A program made the translations under genes and the position numbers. From assembly GCA_900549295.1 (NCBI GenBank), contig URNG01000036.1, forward strand, positions 1-26,501: 26,501 nucleotides of DNA, read 5' to 3'. Positions 14,719-22,804 of this stretch are shown piece after piece (positions within the stretch are counted from its first letter, which is position 1; each line of letters opens with the position of its first letter). The notes under the pieces were generated by a model that was not told the origin of the DNA, searched no databases, and saw nothing but the letters and a program-made list of their open reading frames with translations. Source of the DNA: an uncultured Rhodocyclaceae bacterium (lineage in GTDB: Bacteria > Pseudomonadota > Gammaproteobacteria > Burkholderiales > Rhodocyclaceae).

Positions 14719-15599
14719 ACGACATTCGCTCCGGTTATCTCGCCATCGTCGGCCGCCCCAACGTCGGCAAATCGACGCTGCTCAATCACCTGATCGGTGC
14801 CAAGATCAGCATCGTTTCGCGCAAGGCGCAGACCACCCGGCACCGCATCACCGGCATCCGCACCGATGCCGACGCGCAGTTCGTGTTCGTCGACACGCCG
14901 GGTTTCCAGACCAAATATTCCAACGCCCTGAACCGGGCCATGAACCGGGGCGTGACGCAAACGCTCAATGACGTGGACGTGGTGCTGTTCGTGATCGAGG
15001 CCGGGCGCTACGACGCCAAGGACAAGGCGCTGCTGCGCCTGTTGCCGAAAGACCGGCCGGTGATCCTGGTGATCAACAAGACCGACGCGGTGAAGGACAA
15101 GCAGGGGCTGCTGCCCTTTCTCGCCGAAGTCGCCGCCGATTTTGAGTACGCCGCCGTGGTGCCGGTCAGCGCCGCCAAGGGCCGCCAGACCGACGAATTG
15201 TTGAAGGAAGCCCGCAAGCACCTGCCGCACAGCGGCCTGCTCTTCGCCGAGGACGACCTCACCGACAAATCGGAGCGTTTCCTGGCCGCCGAATACATCC
15301 GCGAAAAGGTGTTTCGCCTTTTGGGCGATGAACTGCCCTACGCCACGGCGGTGGAAATCGAGAAATTCGAGACCGAGGGCGCGCTGCGCCGCATCCACGC
15401 CGCCATCGTCGTCGACCGCGACAGCCACAAGGCCATCGTCATCGGCAAGGGCGGCGAAGCCTTGAAGCGCATCGCCAGCGAAGCGCGTCAGGACATGGAG
15501 CGCCTGTTCGACGGCAAGGTCTATCTGGAAATCTGGGTCAAGGTGAAATCGGGCTGGAACGACGACGAGCGCCTCTTGAAAAGCCTGGGCTACGAATAA
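14715..15599 (+). CDS. era: GTPase Era
   Basis: A 294-residue Ras-like GTPase with a KH domain; it binds the 3' end of 16S rRNA and helps 30S maturation. Motifs are GRPNVGKST (G1), QTTRHRITGI (G2), DTPGF (G3) and NKTDAV (G4). The KH domain holds IVIGKGGEALKRI. I set the start at ATG 14715, overlapping the rnc stop by four bases, because MNDIRSGYLAIVGRPNVGKS is the normal Era N-terminus; the frame is open much further upstream but only as a shadow of rnc. recO follows after 3 bp. Confidence 0.97.
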   Translation: MNDIRSGYLAIVGRPNVGKSTLLNHLIGAKISIVSRKAQTTRHRITGIRTDADAQFVFVDTPGFQTKYSNALNRAMNRGVTQTLNDVDVVLFVIEAGRYDAKDKALLRLLPKDRPVILVINKTDAVKDKQGLLPFLAEVAADFEYAAVVPVSAAKGRQTDELLKEARKHLPHSGLLFAEDDLTDKSERFLAAEYIREKVFRLLGDELPYATAVEIEKFETEGALRRIHAAIVVDRDSHKAIVIGKGGEALKRIASEARQDMERLFDGKVYLEIWVKVKSGWNDDERLLKSLGYE

Positions 15600-15602
15600 A
15601 TC

Positions 15603-16328
15603 ATGCAGCGCGGCAAGGTCGATGGCCAGCCAGCCTACGTGCTGCACAGCTACCCCTTTCGTGAAACCAGCCTGATCGTCGAGGTATTCAGCCGCGATTT
15701 TGGCCGGATCGCCTTGCTGGCGCGCGGCGCGCGCCGGCCACGGGCGGCGATTCGCGGTCTGCTGCTCGGCTTCCAGCCGCTCGAACTGGGCTGGGCCGGC
15801 AAGGGCGAAGTACCCAACCTGATGAAGGCGGAATGGGTCGGCGGCCAGCCGCTGCTCGGCGGCGAGGCGCTGTTTTGCGGCTATTACCTCAACGAACTGC
15901 TCCTGCACCTGCTGCCCCGCGAGGACGCCCACCCGGTGCTTTTCGCCCGCTACGGCAGCATCCTGCAACGTCTGGCCGGACACGCCAACCGCATCGCCCG
16001 CGAAGCTGACCTGCGCTGCTTCGAGAAATACCTGCTACAGGAATTGGGCTACGGCCTGACGCTCGAACACGACGCCAGCGGCGAACCCGTCTCGGCGGAT
16101 GCCTTTTACAGCTACCGGATGGAGCAGGGCGCGGTGCGCCTGCCCCACGCTGAAGCGGAAGAAGGCGCCCTGCGCGGCAAGACCCTGCTCGACCTCGCCG
16201 CCGAGGATCTGTCCGATCCCGCCAGCCGCAACGAAGCGAAGCTCATGATGCGCCGTCTGTTCAGCTTCTATCTGGCCGGTAAGGAACTGGTATCGCGGCA
16301 CGTGTTTGCGGATTTGCAGCGGTTTTAG
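15603..16328 (+). CDS. recO: DNA repair protein RecO
   Basis: A 241-residue recombination mediator that with RecR loads RecA on SSB-coated DNA. The N-terminal OB fold contains the typical PFRETSLIVEVFSRDFGRIALLARGARRP (read in two parts: PFRETSLIVEVFSRDFG and ALLARGARRP). The helical C-terminal part includes YYLNELLLHLL and LRCFEKYLLQELGY. The four-cysteine zinc finger of Gram-positive RecO is absent, as usual in proteobacteria. It is the last gene of the block that starts at rpoE. pdxJ, which usually follows in related genomes, is not here; a repeat-bearing gap and a convergent helicase gene follow instead. Confidence 0.95.
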   Translation: MQRGKVDGQPAYVLHSYPFRETSLIVEVFSRDFGRIALLARGARRPRAAIRGLLLGFQPLELGWAGKGEVPNLMKAEWVGGQPLLGGEALFCGYYLNELLLHLLPREDAHPVLFARYGSILQRLAGHANRIAREADLRCFEKYLLQELGYGLTLEHDASGEPVSADAFYSYRMEQGAVRLPHAEAEEGALRGKTLLDLAAEDLSDPASRNEAKLMMRRLFSFYLAGKELVSRHVFADLQRF

Positions 16329-16347
16329 CGTGAAGGAACCCCGCCGC

Positions 16348-16369
16348 GAAGGGAAGACGATCTCCCTTC
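16348..16369. other. Hairpin just after recO (candidate transcription end)
   Basis: GAAGGGA (16348-16354) pairs perfectly with TCCCTTC (16363-16369) around an 8-nt loop, 20 bp after the recO stop. GTGAAGG at 16330-16336 can compete for the same 3' arm. There is no T tract, so if it ends transcripts it does so weakly or with Rho. Confidence 0.5.
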
Positions 16370-16435
16370 ACGGTGACCGAGTCGGCCACAGGGCTGGCCT
16401 CCGCATAACTTCCAGATTTATTCCCGTTTGAGAGT

Positions 16436-16526
16436 CTTGTGGGTTGCGGTCCTTGTGGGTGCGGGTCCATGGCCCGGGCTGGATCGGTAGCGGGCTTCCT
16501 TGTCCGGGTCATGGACCCGGACCCGC
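16436..16526. repeat. REP-like element: tandem 16-bp unit plus long inverted repeat
   Basis: Two adjacent 16-bp units (16436-16451 and 16452-16467) differ at two positions. The second runs into a 15-bp stem: GGGTCCATGGCCCGG (16463-16477) pairs with CCGGGTCATGGACCC (16504-16518), fourteen Watson-Crick pairs and one G-U, around a 26-nt loop. A second copy of the right arm, GGACCCGC (16519-16526), offers an alternative pairing with 16461-16468. It lies between the convergent recO and helicase genes, the usual place for REP-type palindromes. Confidence 0.65.
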
Positions 16527-16562
16527 ATCAGGGAGCAGCCTCCCTTACAACATCCTGAAAAC

Positions 16563-18341
16563 TTAATCCCGCCCCGGCTTCTTGCGGAATTTGCGCTCGC
16601 CGGAATCCGGCCGTCCGTCCGGGCGGCCCGTATCCGGGCGCAGGTTGATCGGCACGCCGCGCACGCGGGTGCGTTTCAGGGCTTGCGCGGCTTCCTTGGG
16701 CATGCCGGCGGGCAGTTCGATGGTGCTCGATTCCTCGTAGAGGCCGATGCGGCCGATGTGGCGGCTGTCCAGCCCGGCCTCGTTGGCGATGGCGCCGACG
16801 ATGTCGCGTACTTCGACGCCGTGCTCGCGGCCCACGTCGATGCGGTAGCGCACCATGTCGCCGGCGGGAGCCGGGCGTTCGCTGCGCGGGCGGGCCGGGC
16901 GCTCGCCACGATCTGCGCCGCGCTCCTCGCGCTCGGCAAAGCGCGGTTTGCGCTCGCCGCGCTCGGAAAAGCTCGGCAGACGGCGCTCGAAATCCTTGAC
17001 CGGGCGCGGCGGCGGGTCTTCACCAGCCACCTGCAAGGGTTTGTTTTCCTGCGCCATGCTGGCCAGAGCGGCGGCGACTTCCTCGGCGCTGACGTTTCTC
17101 TCCTCGCAGATTTGCGACACGATGTTGGCAAAGAAATCCAGCCCTTCGCCGTCCAGCACCTCGCCCACCTTTTCCCTGAAATCGGCGACCCGCTTGTTGG
17201 TGACGTCGGCCCGGCTGGGCAGGGTCAGCGGTGCGATGGGCTGGCGGGTGGCGCGTTCGATGGTGCGCAGCATGCGCACTTCGCGCGGGGCGACGAAGAG
17301 GATGGCGTTGCCGGTGCGCCCGGCGCGGCCGGTGCGCCCGATGCGGTGCACGTAAGCCTCGGTATCGTAGGGGATGTCGTAGTTCACCACGTGGCTGATG
17401 CGCGGCACGTCGATGCCGCGCGCGGCGACGTCGGTGGCAATCACGATGTCCAGCGCGCCGGATTTGAGTTGCTCGATGACGCGCTCGCGCATCTGCTGGT
17501 TGAGGTCGCCGTTCAGCGCGGCGGCGGCGTAACCGCGCGCCGCCAGCTTGTCGGCGAGTTCGACGGTGGCGGTCTTGGTGCGCACGAAGATGATGGCGGC
17601 GTCGAAATCCTCCTCCACTTCGAGGATGCGGGTCAGCGCGTCGAGCTTGTGCAGGCCGGACACCTGCCAATACACCTGACGGATGGCGGCCACCGTGGCG
17701 GTGGCCGCCTTGATCTTGATTTCCTTCGGCTCGACCAGATATTTCTGCGCCACGCGGCGGATCTGCTCCGGCATGGTGGCCGAGAACAGCGCGGTCTGGT
17801 GCTGTTCCGGGGTGTGTTCGAGAATCCATTCGACGTCGTCGATGAAGCCCATGCGCAGCATTTCGTCGGCTTCGTCGAGCACCAGGGTTTGCAGGTGGTC
17901 GAGGTTGAGCGTCTTGCGCTCCAGGTGGTCCATCACCCGCCCCGGCGTGCCGACGATGACCTGCGCGCCGCGCGCCAACTGCTTCAACTGGATGGTGTAG
18001 CTCTGACCACCGTAGATCGGCAGCACGTGAAAGCCGGGCAGGTTCTTGGCGTAGCTTTGCAGCGCCTCGGCGACCTGGATCGCCAGTTCGCGTGTCGGCG
18101 TCAGGATCAGCGCCTGCGGCTTCAGCAATTTGCTGTCGATGCGCTCCATCACCGGCAGGGCAAAGGCGGCGGTCTTGCCGGTGCCGGTCTGCGCCATGCC
18201 GATGATGTCGTGGCCTTCGAGCATCACCGGGATGCACTGGGCCTGGATGGGGGAGGGGGTTTCGTAGCCGATTTCGGAGAGCGTTCTCAGCAGAGAATCG
18301 CTCAAGCCGAGCGCGGCAAAGCTGTCCACGGTGGACGTCAT
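16563..18341 (-). CDS. deaD: DEAD-box ATP-dependent RNA helicase, CsdA/DeaD type
   Basis: A 592-residue RNA helicase. Motifs in order are the Q motif (YETPSPIQAQ, near 26), AQTGTGKT (50-57), PTRELAIQ, DEAD (156-159), SAT (187-189) and HRIGRTGR (332-339). An Arg/Glu-rich linker (about 455-492) leads to a DbpA-type RNA-binding domain (about 496-568, MVRYRIDVGREHGVEVRDIV) and a basic tail. This architecture is that of CsdA/DeaD, which helps 50S assembly and mRNA unwinding in the cold. I chose ATG 18341 because AAAGGAA lies 7 nt upstream and MTSTVDSFAALGLS is the normal start; the frame stays open 65 codons further upstream without homology-like sequence. The roughly 290-nt gap before it carries two hairpins close to the ribosome site. 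Confidence 0.95.
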   Translation of the reverse strand: MTSTVDSFAALGLSDSLLRTLSEIGYETPSPIQAQCIPVMLEGHDIIGMAQTGTGKTAAFALPVMERIDSKLLKPQALILTPTRELAIQVAEALQSYAKNLPGFHVLPIYGGQSYTIQLKQLARGAQVIVGTPGRVMDHLERKTLNLDHLQTLVLDEADEMLRMGFIDDVEWILEHTPEQHQTALFSATMPEQIRRVAQKYLVEPKEIKIKAATATVAAIRQVYWQVSGLHKLDALTRILEVEEDFDAAIIFVRTKTATVELADKLAARGYAAAALNGDLNQQMRERVIEQLKSGALDIVIATDVAARGIDVPRISHVVNYDIPYDTEAYVHRIGRTGRAGRTGNAILFVAPREVRMLRTIERATRQPIAPLTLPSRADVTNKRVADFREKVGEVLDGEGLDFFANIVSQICEERNVSAEEVAAALASMAQENKPLQVAGEDPPPRPVKDFERRLPSFSERGERKPRFAEREERGADRGERPARPRSERPAPAGDMVRYRIDVGREHGVEVRDIVGAIANEAGLDSRHIGRIGLYEESSTIELPAGMPKEAAQALKRTRVRGVPINLRPDTGRPDGRPDSGERKFRKKPGRD

Positions 18342-18359
18342 GATGCTGTTCCTTTCTGC

Positions 18360-18408
18360 GCCGCCCATATCGGGACGGCGGCTTTCGTCCGCGCTTTGTC
18401 TCGCGCGG
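18360..18408 (-). promoter_or_regulatory. Two hairpins in the helicase mRNA leader
   Basis: Stem A is GCCGCC (18360-18365) with GGCGGC (18377-18382), loop 11 nt. Stem B is CCGCGC (18389-18394) with GCGCGG (18403-18408), loop 8 nt. Stem A ends about 4 nt before the Shine-Dalgarno (18349-18356). Together with the long leader this fits cold-responsive or autoregulated translation. The rest of 18409-18634 shows no gene; promoters are not clear. Confidence 0.5.
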
Positions 18409-18634
18409 GCGACCTCACAGAGTGACCCCGACGCAGCCCGTCCGGGGAATGAATCAATGGGTGAAACCTGCACAAGAACCAGTATTACCGGGGCTGCGGG
18501 AGTTACTGCGGGCGATGCATCAACGCATTGAACCAACTATTTTACTTTTTTTTTGAAAGTTTCGCTTTGGCGGCTGATCGGAATATGATTACAAGCTGAT
18601 GTGCTGGTTTTAACGATAAAAACAGGAGAGGTGG

Positions 18635-20677
18635 ATGAAAAAAGGCTTTGCGCTGCGGCCGATTGCCCAGCAGTTGATTCTGGCTATTTTTCTTGCGCTG
18701 GTGCTGGTGTTTACCTTGATGACGCTGGTCGTGCAAAAAAGAGCCGCCGATGCGGCGCTCAAGGTGGCCGAAGAAAATCTGACACATGAAGCAACGCTGA
18801 TGGCGGGAACGCTGGACTCCCTGTTTGCCGCCGTGCAGGAGCGGGGGAGTCGCCAAGCCGATTTTTTCCTGCGCTTTCTCAACGGTTCGCCCAGGCTTTC
18901 GCAGGAAACCGTGCGCACCGGAAACGCGGAGTTGCCAGCCGTGTATCTGCATGGCGAGTTGCTCAACAACAATGAACGCCTGGTCCGGAATTTTGAAACC
19001 CTGAGCGGCGACGAAGTCACCATTCTGGTGCTGCATGCCGACAAGGCTTACCGTTTGGCTACCCTGCTGCGCAACCCGGAAGGCAAGCCCATGGTCGGCG
19101 TTGCCCTGAAGGATGATGACCCGGTGGCGCGCGCCTTGAAGAAGGGCGAGGATCACCAGGGGCTGGTGATCCGCAACGGCAAATACTATTTCGCCAGCCT
19201 GCGCATGTTGCGCGATGAGCAGGGCAAGGTCTGGGGTGCTTATTCGGTGCGGGTCGCGTTGGAAGGCGAATTGAAGCGCATCCGCGATCTTTTCGGCAGC
19301 GTCGTCGCCGGCAGGACGGGGTACGCCTACATCGTGCGGCCGCTGGATGAAGCAGGGGATGCCGAGTTCGTCCTGCATCCGCAATTCCAGGACAGGAAAC
19401 TGTCGGACGCCGATATTTCGGAGGGTACCCGGAAAAACGTGGGCGCGGCGCTGGCGCAGAAATCCGGCTTGTATCGCCTTTCCGAGCAGGACAAGAGCGG
19501 CGGGGAGCGCGAGCGCATCCATGTGGTGGCGAATTCTGCCGCCTGGGGCTGGTCGGTGGTCACTGGCAGCTGGCTCGACGAGTATCTGGAAGAAAGCTAC
19601 GCCATGCGTAACCTGCTGATCGTCATCAGCGTGCTGGCGGCGCTGGCGCTGGCAGCCACGGTGTGGTGGCTGGTCAATGCGCGCCTGCGCGGCTTGCAGG
19701 CGCTGGTCGGGCAGGCAGGGCAGATCAGTGCGGGCGATTTGTGCGCCCATATCGAGGAAACGCCGGCGGGAAGCCGCAACGAAGTGCACGTCATAGGCCA
19801 GGCATTCAACCAGATGGCGGCCAGCATGCGCGATCTGGTGCGCGGGGCGGCGGAAACTTCCGGGCAGGTCGGCACGGCGGCGCATGAACTGCGGGATTCG
19901 GCGCGCAGCGCGCAGGAAAGCGCGGCGCAGGCGTCGGCCTCGGCGTCCAGCATCGCCGCTTCCATCGAGGAATTGACGACCAGCATTGCCCAGGTCGCCG
20001 ATCACGCGCAACTGGCCGGCGACATGACCGGGGAAGTCGATACGGTGACCGACCGGGGGCGTCAGGTGGTCGATCGGACCCGGCAGAATCTGGCGCAGGT
20101 GGCGCATGAAGTGGGCGAATCCGCCGCCTTGATCGAATCCCTGGGCGAGCGCTCGAAACAGATTTCGAGCGTGGTCGGCGTGATCCGGGAAATTGCCGAG
20201 CAGACCAACCTGCTGGCCCTGAACGCGGCCATCGAAGCGGCGCGGGCGGGCGAGCAGGGGCGCGGTTTCGCCGTGGTGGCCGACGAGGTGCGCAAACTGG
20301 CGGAGCGGACGGCGGCTTCGACCGGCGAGATTTCGAGCACCATCCAGGCCATTCTTGCGGAAACGGCTGCGGCGGTGCTGCGCATGCAATCGGTGCGCAG
20401 CAACATGGGGGAAAGCGTCGGGCAAGCCCATAGCGCTGGTGAATCCCTGGGTGAAATCGCGCAGCGGGTGCGCGAAACGGTCGATGTGGTCGCGCTGATC
20501 GCCGAAGGCACGCGCGAGCAAAGCATGGCGAGCCAGGAGATCGCGCGGCTGGTGGAACACATCGCCCAGTCGGCGGAAGGCACCAATGAGCGCGCCGTGC
20601 GTAACAGCGAACAGGCCAGCCGCATGGAAGCCCTGGCATCCGCCTTGCAGGAGCAGTTGGCGCGTTTCAAGACCTGA
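18635..20677 (+). CDS. Methyl-accepting chemotaxis protein with periplasmic Cache-like sensor
   Basis: A 680-residue transmembrane chemoreceptor. TM1 is about residues 12-33, a large periplasmic sensor about 34-324 (size and the GYAYIVRP stretch fit a Cache3-Cache2 type), and TM2 about 326-348. HAMP runs about 349-403, and the cytoplasmic signalling domain about 404-680. The highly conserved hairpin tip reads EQTNLLALNAAIEAARAGE followed by QGRGFAVVADEVRKLAERT. The C-terminus EQLARFKT lacks an NWETF-like pentapeptide, so adaptation would depend on other receptors or on direct CheR/CheB binding. Strong ribosome site AGGAGAGG just before ATG 18635. It stands alone, with no che genes nearby. The ligand is unknown. 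Confidence 0.94.
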   Translation: MKKGFALRPIAQQLILAIFLALVLVFTLMTLVVQKRAADAALKVAEENLTHEATLMAGTLDSLFAAVQERGSRQADFFLRFLNGSPRLSQETVRTGNAELPAVYLHGELLNNNERLVRNFETLSGDEVTILVLHADKAYRLATLLRNPEGKPMVGVALKDDDPVARALKKGEDHQGLVIRNGKYYFASLRMLRDEQGKVWGAYSVRVALEGELKRIRDLFGSVVAGRTGYAYIVRPLDEAGDAEFVLHPQFQDRKLSDADISEGTRKNVGAALAQKSGLYRLSEQDKSGGERERIHVVANSAAWGWSVVTGSWLDEYLEESYAMRNLLIVISVLAALALAATVWWLVNARLRGLQALVGQAGQISAGDLCAHIEETPAGSRNEVHVIGQAFNQMAASMRDLVRGAAETSGQVGTAAHELRDSARSAQESAAQASASASSIAASIEELTTSIAQVADHAQLAGDMTGEVDTVTDRGRQVVDRTRQNLAQVAHEVGESAALIESLGERSKQISSVVGVIREIAEQTNLLALNAAIEAARAGEQGRGFAVVADEVRKLAERTAASTGEISSTIQAILAETAAAVLRMQSVRSNMGESVGQAHSAGESLGEIAQRVRETVDVVALIAEGTREQSMASQEIARLVEHIAQSAEGTNERAVRNSEQASRMEALASALQEQLARFKT

Positions 20678-20734
20678 GCGGGCAGGGTAACGACCTTGCG
20701 GCAAGCGAGTCCGGCAAGTTTGCCCTGAACTGAT

Positions 20735-20740
20735 TACAAT
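20735..20740 (+). promoter_or_regulatory. Candidate -10 element for uup
   Basis: TACAAT preceded by TGAT; no clear -35. A start near 20747 would give a roughly 48-nt leader made up almost entirely of the terminator hairpin described next. Confidence 0.35.
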
Positions 20741-20759
20741 CGCCTCTTTCAACAAAAGC

Positions 20760-20791
20760 GCGCCCGAAACGGACTTTCGGGCGCTTTTTTT
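20760..20791 (+). terminator. Strong intrinsic terminator abutting the uup start codon
   Basis: A 10-bp perfect stem, GCGCCCGAAA (20760-20769) with TTTCGGGCGC (20775-20784), is closed by a 5-nt loop CGGAC and followed by seven T (20785-20791). The T tract ends 3 nt before the uup ATG at 20795. It may end the chemoreceptor transcript, act as an attenuator for uup, or both. Confidence 0.9.
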
Positions 20792-20794
20792 CCC

Positions 20795-22720
20795 ATGCCC
20801 TGCCTCAAACTGACTGCCGCCTGTCTGGCCTACGGCCACGTTCCCCTGCTCGATCACGCCGATCTGCAACTCGATGCGGGCGAGCGGGTGGCTTTGATCG
20901 GGCGTAACGGCACCGGCAAATCCTCCCTGCTGGCGGCGCTGGCGGCAGGCAGCGGACGCGCCCGGCTGGACGATGGCGAAATCTGGCTGCAACCGGGCCT
21001 GCGTCTCGCCTACGTGCCGCAGGAGCCACCGTTCGACCCGGACGCCACGGTGTTTCAGGCGGTCGTCTCGGGGATGGGGGAAACCTCGGCGCTGCTGGCG
21101 CAATATCACGCGGTATCGCAGCAACTGGCTGAAGGCGGCGACGCCGGGGCGCTGCTCGCCCGGATGGATGAATTGCAGCACGAGTTGGAAGCGCGCGGCG
21201 CGTGGGCCTATGAAGCGCAGGCGGAGAAAGTGATCGCCCGCTTCGCGCTCGACCCGCAGGCGCTGGTCGGCAGCCTGTCGGGCGGGCAGAAAAAACGTCT
21301 GGCCTTGGCGCAGGCGCTGGCGGTGACGCCGGACGTGCTGTTGCTCGACGAGCCGACCAACCACCTCGACATCGCCGCTATCGAGTGGTTGGAAACGCTG
21401 CTCATCGAATCCGGCGTGACCTTGCTGTTCATCACCCACGATCGCAGTTTTCTCGACCGCGTCAGCACCCGCATCGTCGAGCTGGATCGCGGGCAACTGG
21501 CGAGTTTTCCCGGTAATTTCAGCCAGTATCAGGCGCGCAAGGAAGCCTTGCTGCACGAGGAGGCGCTGGCCAATGCGCGGGCCGACAAGCTGCTGAAACA
21601 GGAAGAAATCTGGATTCGCAAAGGCGTGGAAGCGCGGCGCACGCGGGCGGTATTTCGCGTGCAGCGCCTGGACAGACTGCGCGCCGAGCGGCAGGCACGG
21701 CGCGAGCGCATGGGGCAGGTGAGCCTCAAACTGGAAAGCGGCGACAAGAGCGGCAAGCTGGTCGCCGAACTGGAGCGGGTCGGCAAGGCTTACGGTGAGC
21801 AGATTGTGGTGCGCGATTTCTCGGCGCGCATCCAGCGCGGCGACAAGATCGGTCTGATCGGCCCCAACGGCGCTGGCAAAACCACCCTGCTGCGCCTCAT
21901 CCTCGGCGAACTGGCGCCGGACAGCGGCACGGTGCGCCAGGGCAGCAAGCTGGAAATCGCCTATTTCGACCAGTTCCGCACCCAGCTCGACCCGGATTCG
22001 ACCCTGGCCGACGTGATTTCGCCCGGCTCGGACTGGGTGGAGATCGGCGGCGCGAAAAAACATGTCATCGGCTATCTGGAAGATTTCCTGTTCGCGCCCG
22101 AGCGCGCCCGCTCGCCGGTCAGTTCGCTCTCCGGCGGCGAGCGCAACCGCCTCCTGCTGGCGCGCCTGTTCGCCAAACCGGCCAATGTGCTGGTGCTGGA
22201 CGAGCCGACCAACGATCTCGACATCGACACCCTGGAATTGCTCGAAGCGCTGTTGCAGGACTACGCCGGCACCCTGTTCCTGGTCAGCCACGACCGGACC
22301 TTTCTGGACAACGTGGTGACGCAGACCATCGCCAGCGAGGGCGACGGCAAATGGCGCGAATACGTCGGCGGCTACAGCGACTGGGCCGATTATCAGGCGG
22401 CGCGTCGGGCGGAAGCGGCTGCCGCCGCGCCGCAAGCGGAGAAGAAGGCGGTGAAGGCCGCCGCGACGCGCCCAGCGAACAAGCGCGACAAACTGAGCTG
22501 GAAGGAAGCGCGCGAACTGGAAGCGCTGCCCGACAACATCGCCGCGCTGGAAGCGGAACAACTGCAACTGACGCAGCAACTGGAAGACCCCGCCTTTTAC
22601 CAGCGCGAAGCGCGGGTGGCGCAACAGGCGGCTGAACGGCTGGCGGCCATCGACGAGGAACTGATGGCCTTGCTCGAACGTTGGGAAACGCTGGAAACGC
22701 GCGCCGATGCGGCGGGCTGA
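20795..22720 (+). CDS. uup: ABC-F ATPase Uup
   Basis: A 641-residue soluble protein with two ABC ATPase domains and no membrane segment. Domain 1: GRNGTGKSS (36-44), LSGGQKKRLALAQAL, LLLDEPTNHLD. Domain 2: GPNGAGKTT, LSGGERNRLLLARLF, LVLDEPTNDLD. The interdomain linker (IWIRKGVEARRTR) is the Uup form. The charged C-terminal region (about 530-641) is Ala/Lys/Glu-rich and ends in a predicted coiled coil, as in Uup, where it binds nucleic acid. The family acts on ribosomes, and loss raises transposon precise excision in E. coli. No ribosome site is visible: a terminator T tract directly precedes the ATG. Other ABC-F members (EttA, YheS) are less likely given the linker and tail. Confidence 0.92.
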   Translation: MPCLKLTAACLAYGHVPLLDHADLQLDAGERVALIGRNGTGKSSLLAALAAGSGRARLDDGEIWLQPGLRLAYVPQEPPFDPDATVFQAVVSGMGETSALLAQYHAVSQQLAEGGDAGALLARMDELQHELEARGAWAYEAQAEKVIARFALDPQALVGSLSGGQKKRLALAQALAVTPDVLLLDEPTNHLDIAAIEWLETLLIESGVTLLFITHDRSFLDRVSTRIVELDRGQLASFPGNFSQYQARKEALLHEEALANARADKLLKQEEIWIRKGVEARRTRAVFRVQRLDRLRAERQARRERMGQVSLKLESGDKSGKLVAELERVGKAYGEQIVVRDFSARIQRGDKIGLIGPNGAGKTTLLRLILGELAPDSGTVRQGSKLEIAYFDQFRTQLDPDSTLADVISPGSDWVEIGGAKKHVIGYLEDFLFAPERARSPVSSLSGGERNRLLLARLFAKPANVLVLDEPTNDLDIDTLELLEALLQDYAGTLFLVSHDRTFLDNVVTQTIASEGDGKWREYVGGYSDWADYQAARRAEAAAAAPQAEKKAVKAAATRPANKRDKLSWKEARELEALPDNIAALEAEQLQLTQQLEDPAFYQREARVAQQAAERLAAIDEELMALLERWETLETRADAAG

Positions 22721-22743
22721 GTCCGGGCAGGAGTAACGGGAGA

Positions 22744-22761
22744 GAATCCGGAAACGGATTC
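22744..22761. other. Hairpin with GAAA tetraloop after uup
   Basis: GAATCCG (22744-22750) pairs perfectly with CGGATTC (22755-22761) around a GAAA loop (GNRA class). There is no T tract. It may protect the uup mRNA 3' end or be a Rho-dependent end site. Confidence 0.55.
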
Positions 22762-22766
22762 CGCCA

Positions 22767-22775
22767 TGCGATAAT
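22767..22775 (+). promoter_or_regulatory. Extended -10 promoter element for the GloC-like gene
   Basis: TGC followed by GATAAT (22770-22775), five of six -10 matches; no obvious -35. The expected start is near 22782, about 23 nt before the ATG. Confidence 0.45.
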
Positions 22776-22804
22776 GCGCGCCATCGTGTCAGCCGAGTTC
22801 CGCC

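Noticed and set aside
16500..18425. 641-codon plus-strand frame over the helicase gene
   Set aside because: Antisense shadow; the helicase on the minus strand has all DEAD-box motifs and a good ribosome site.
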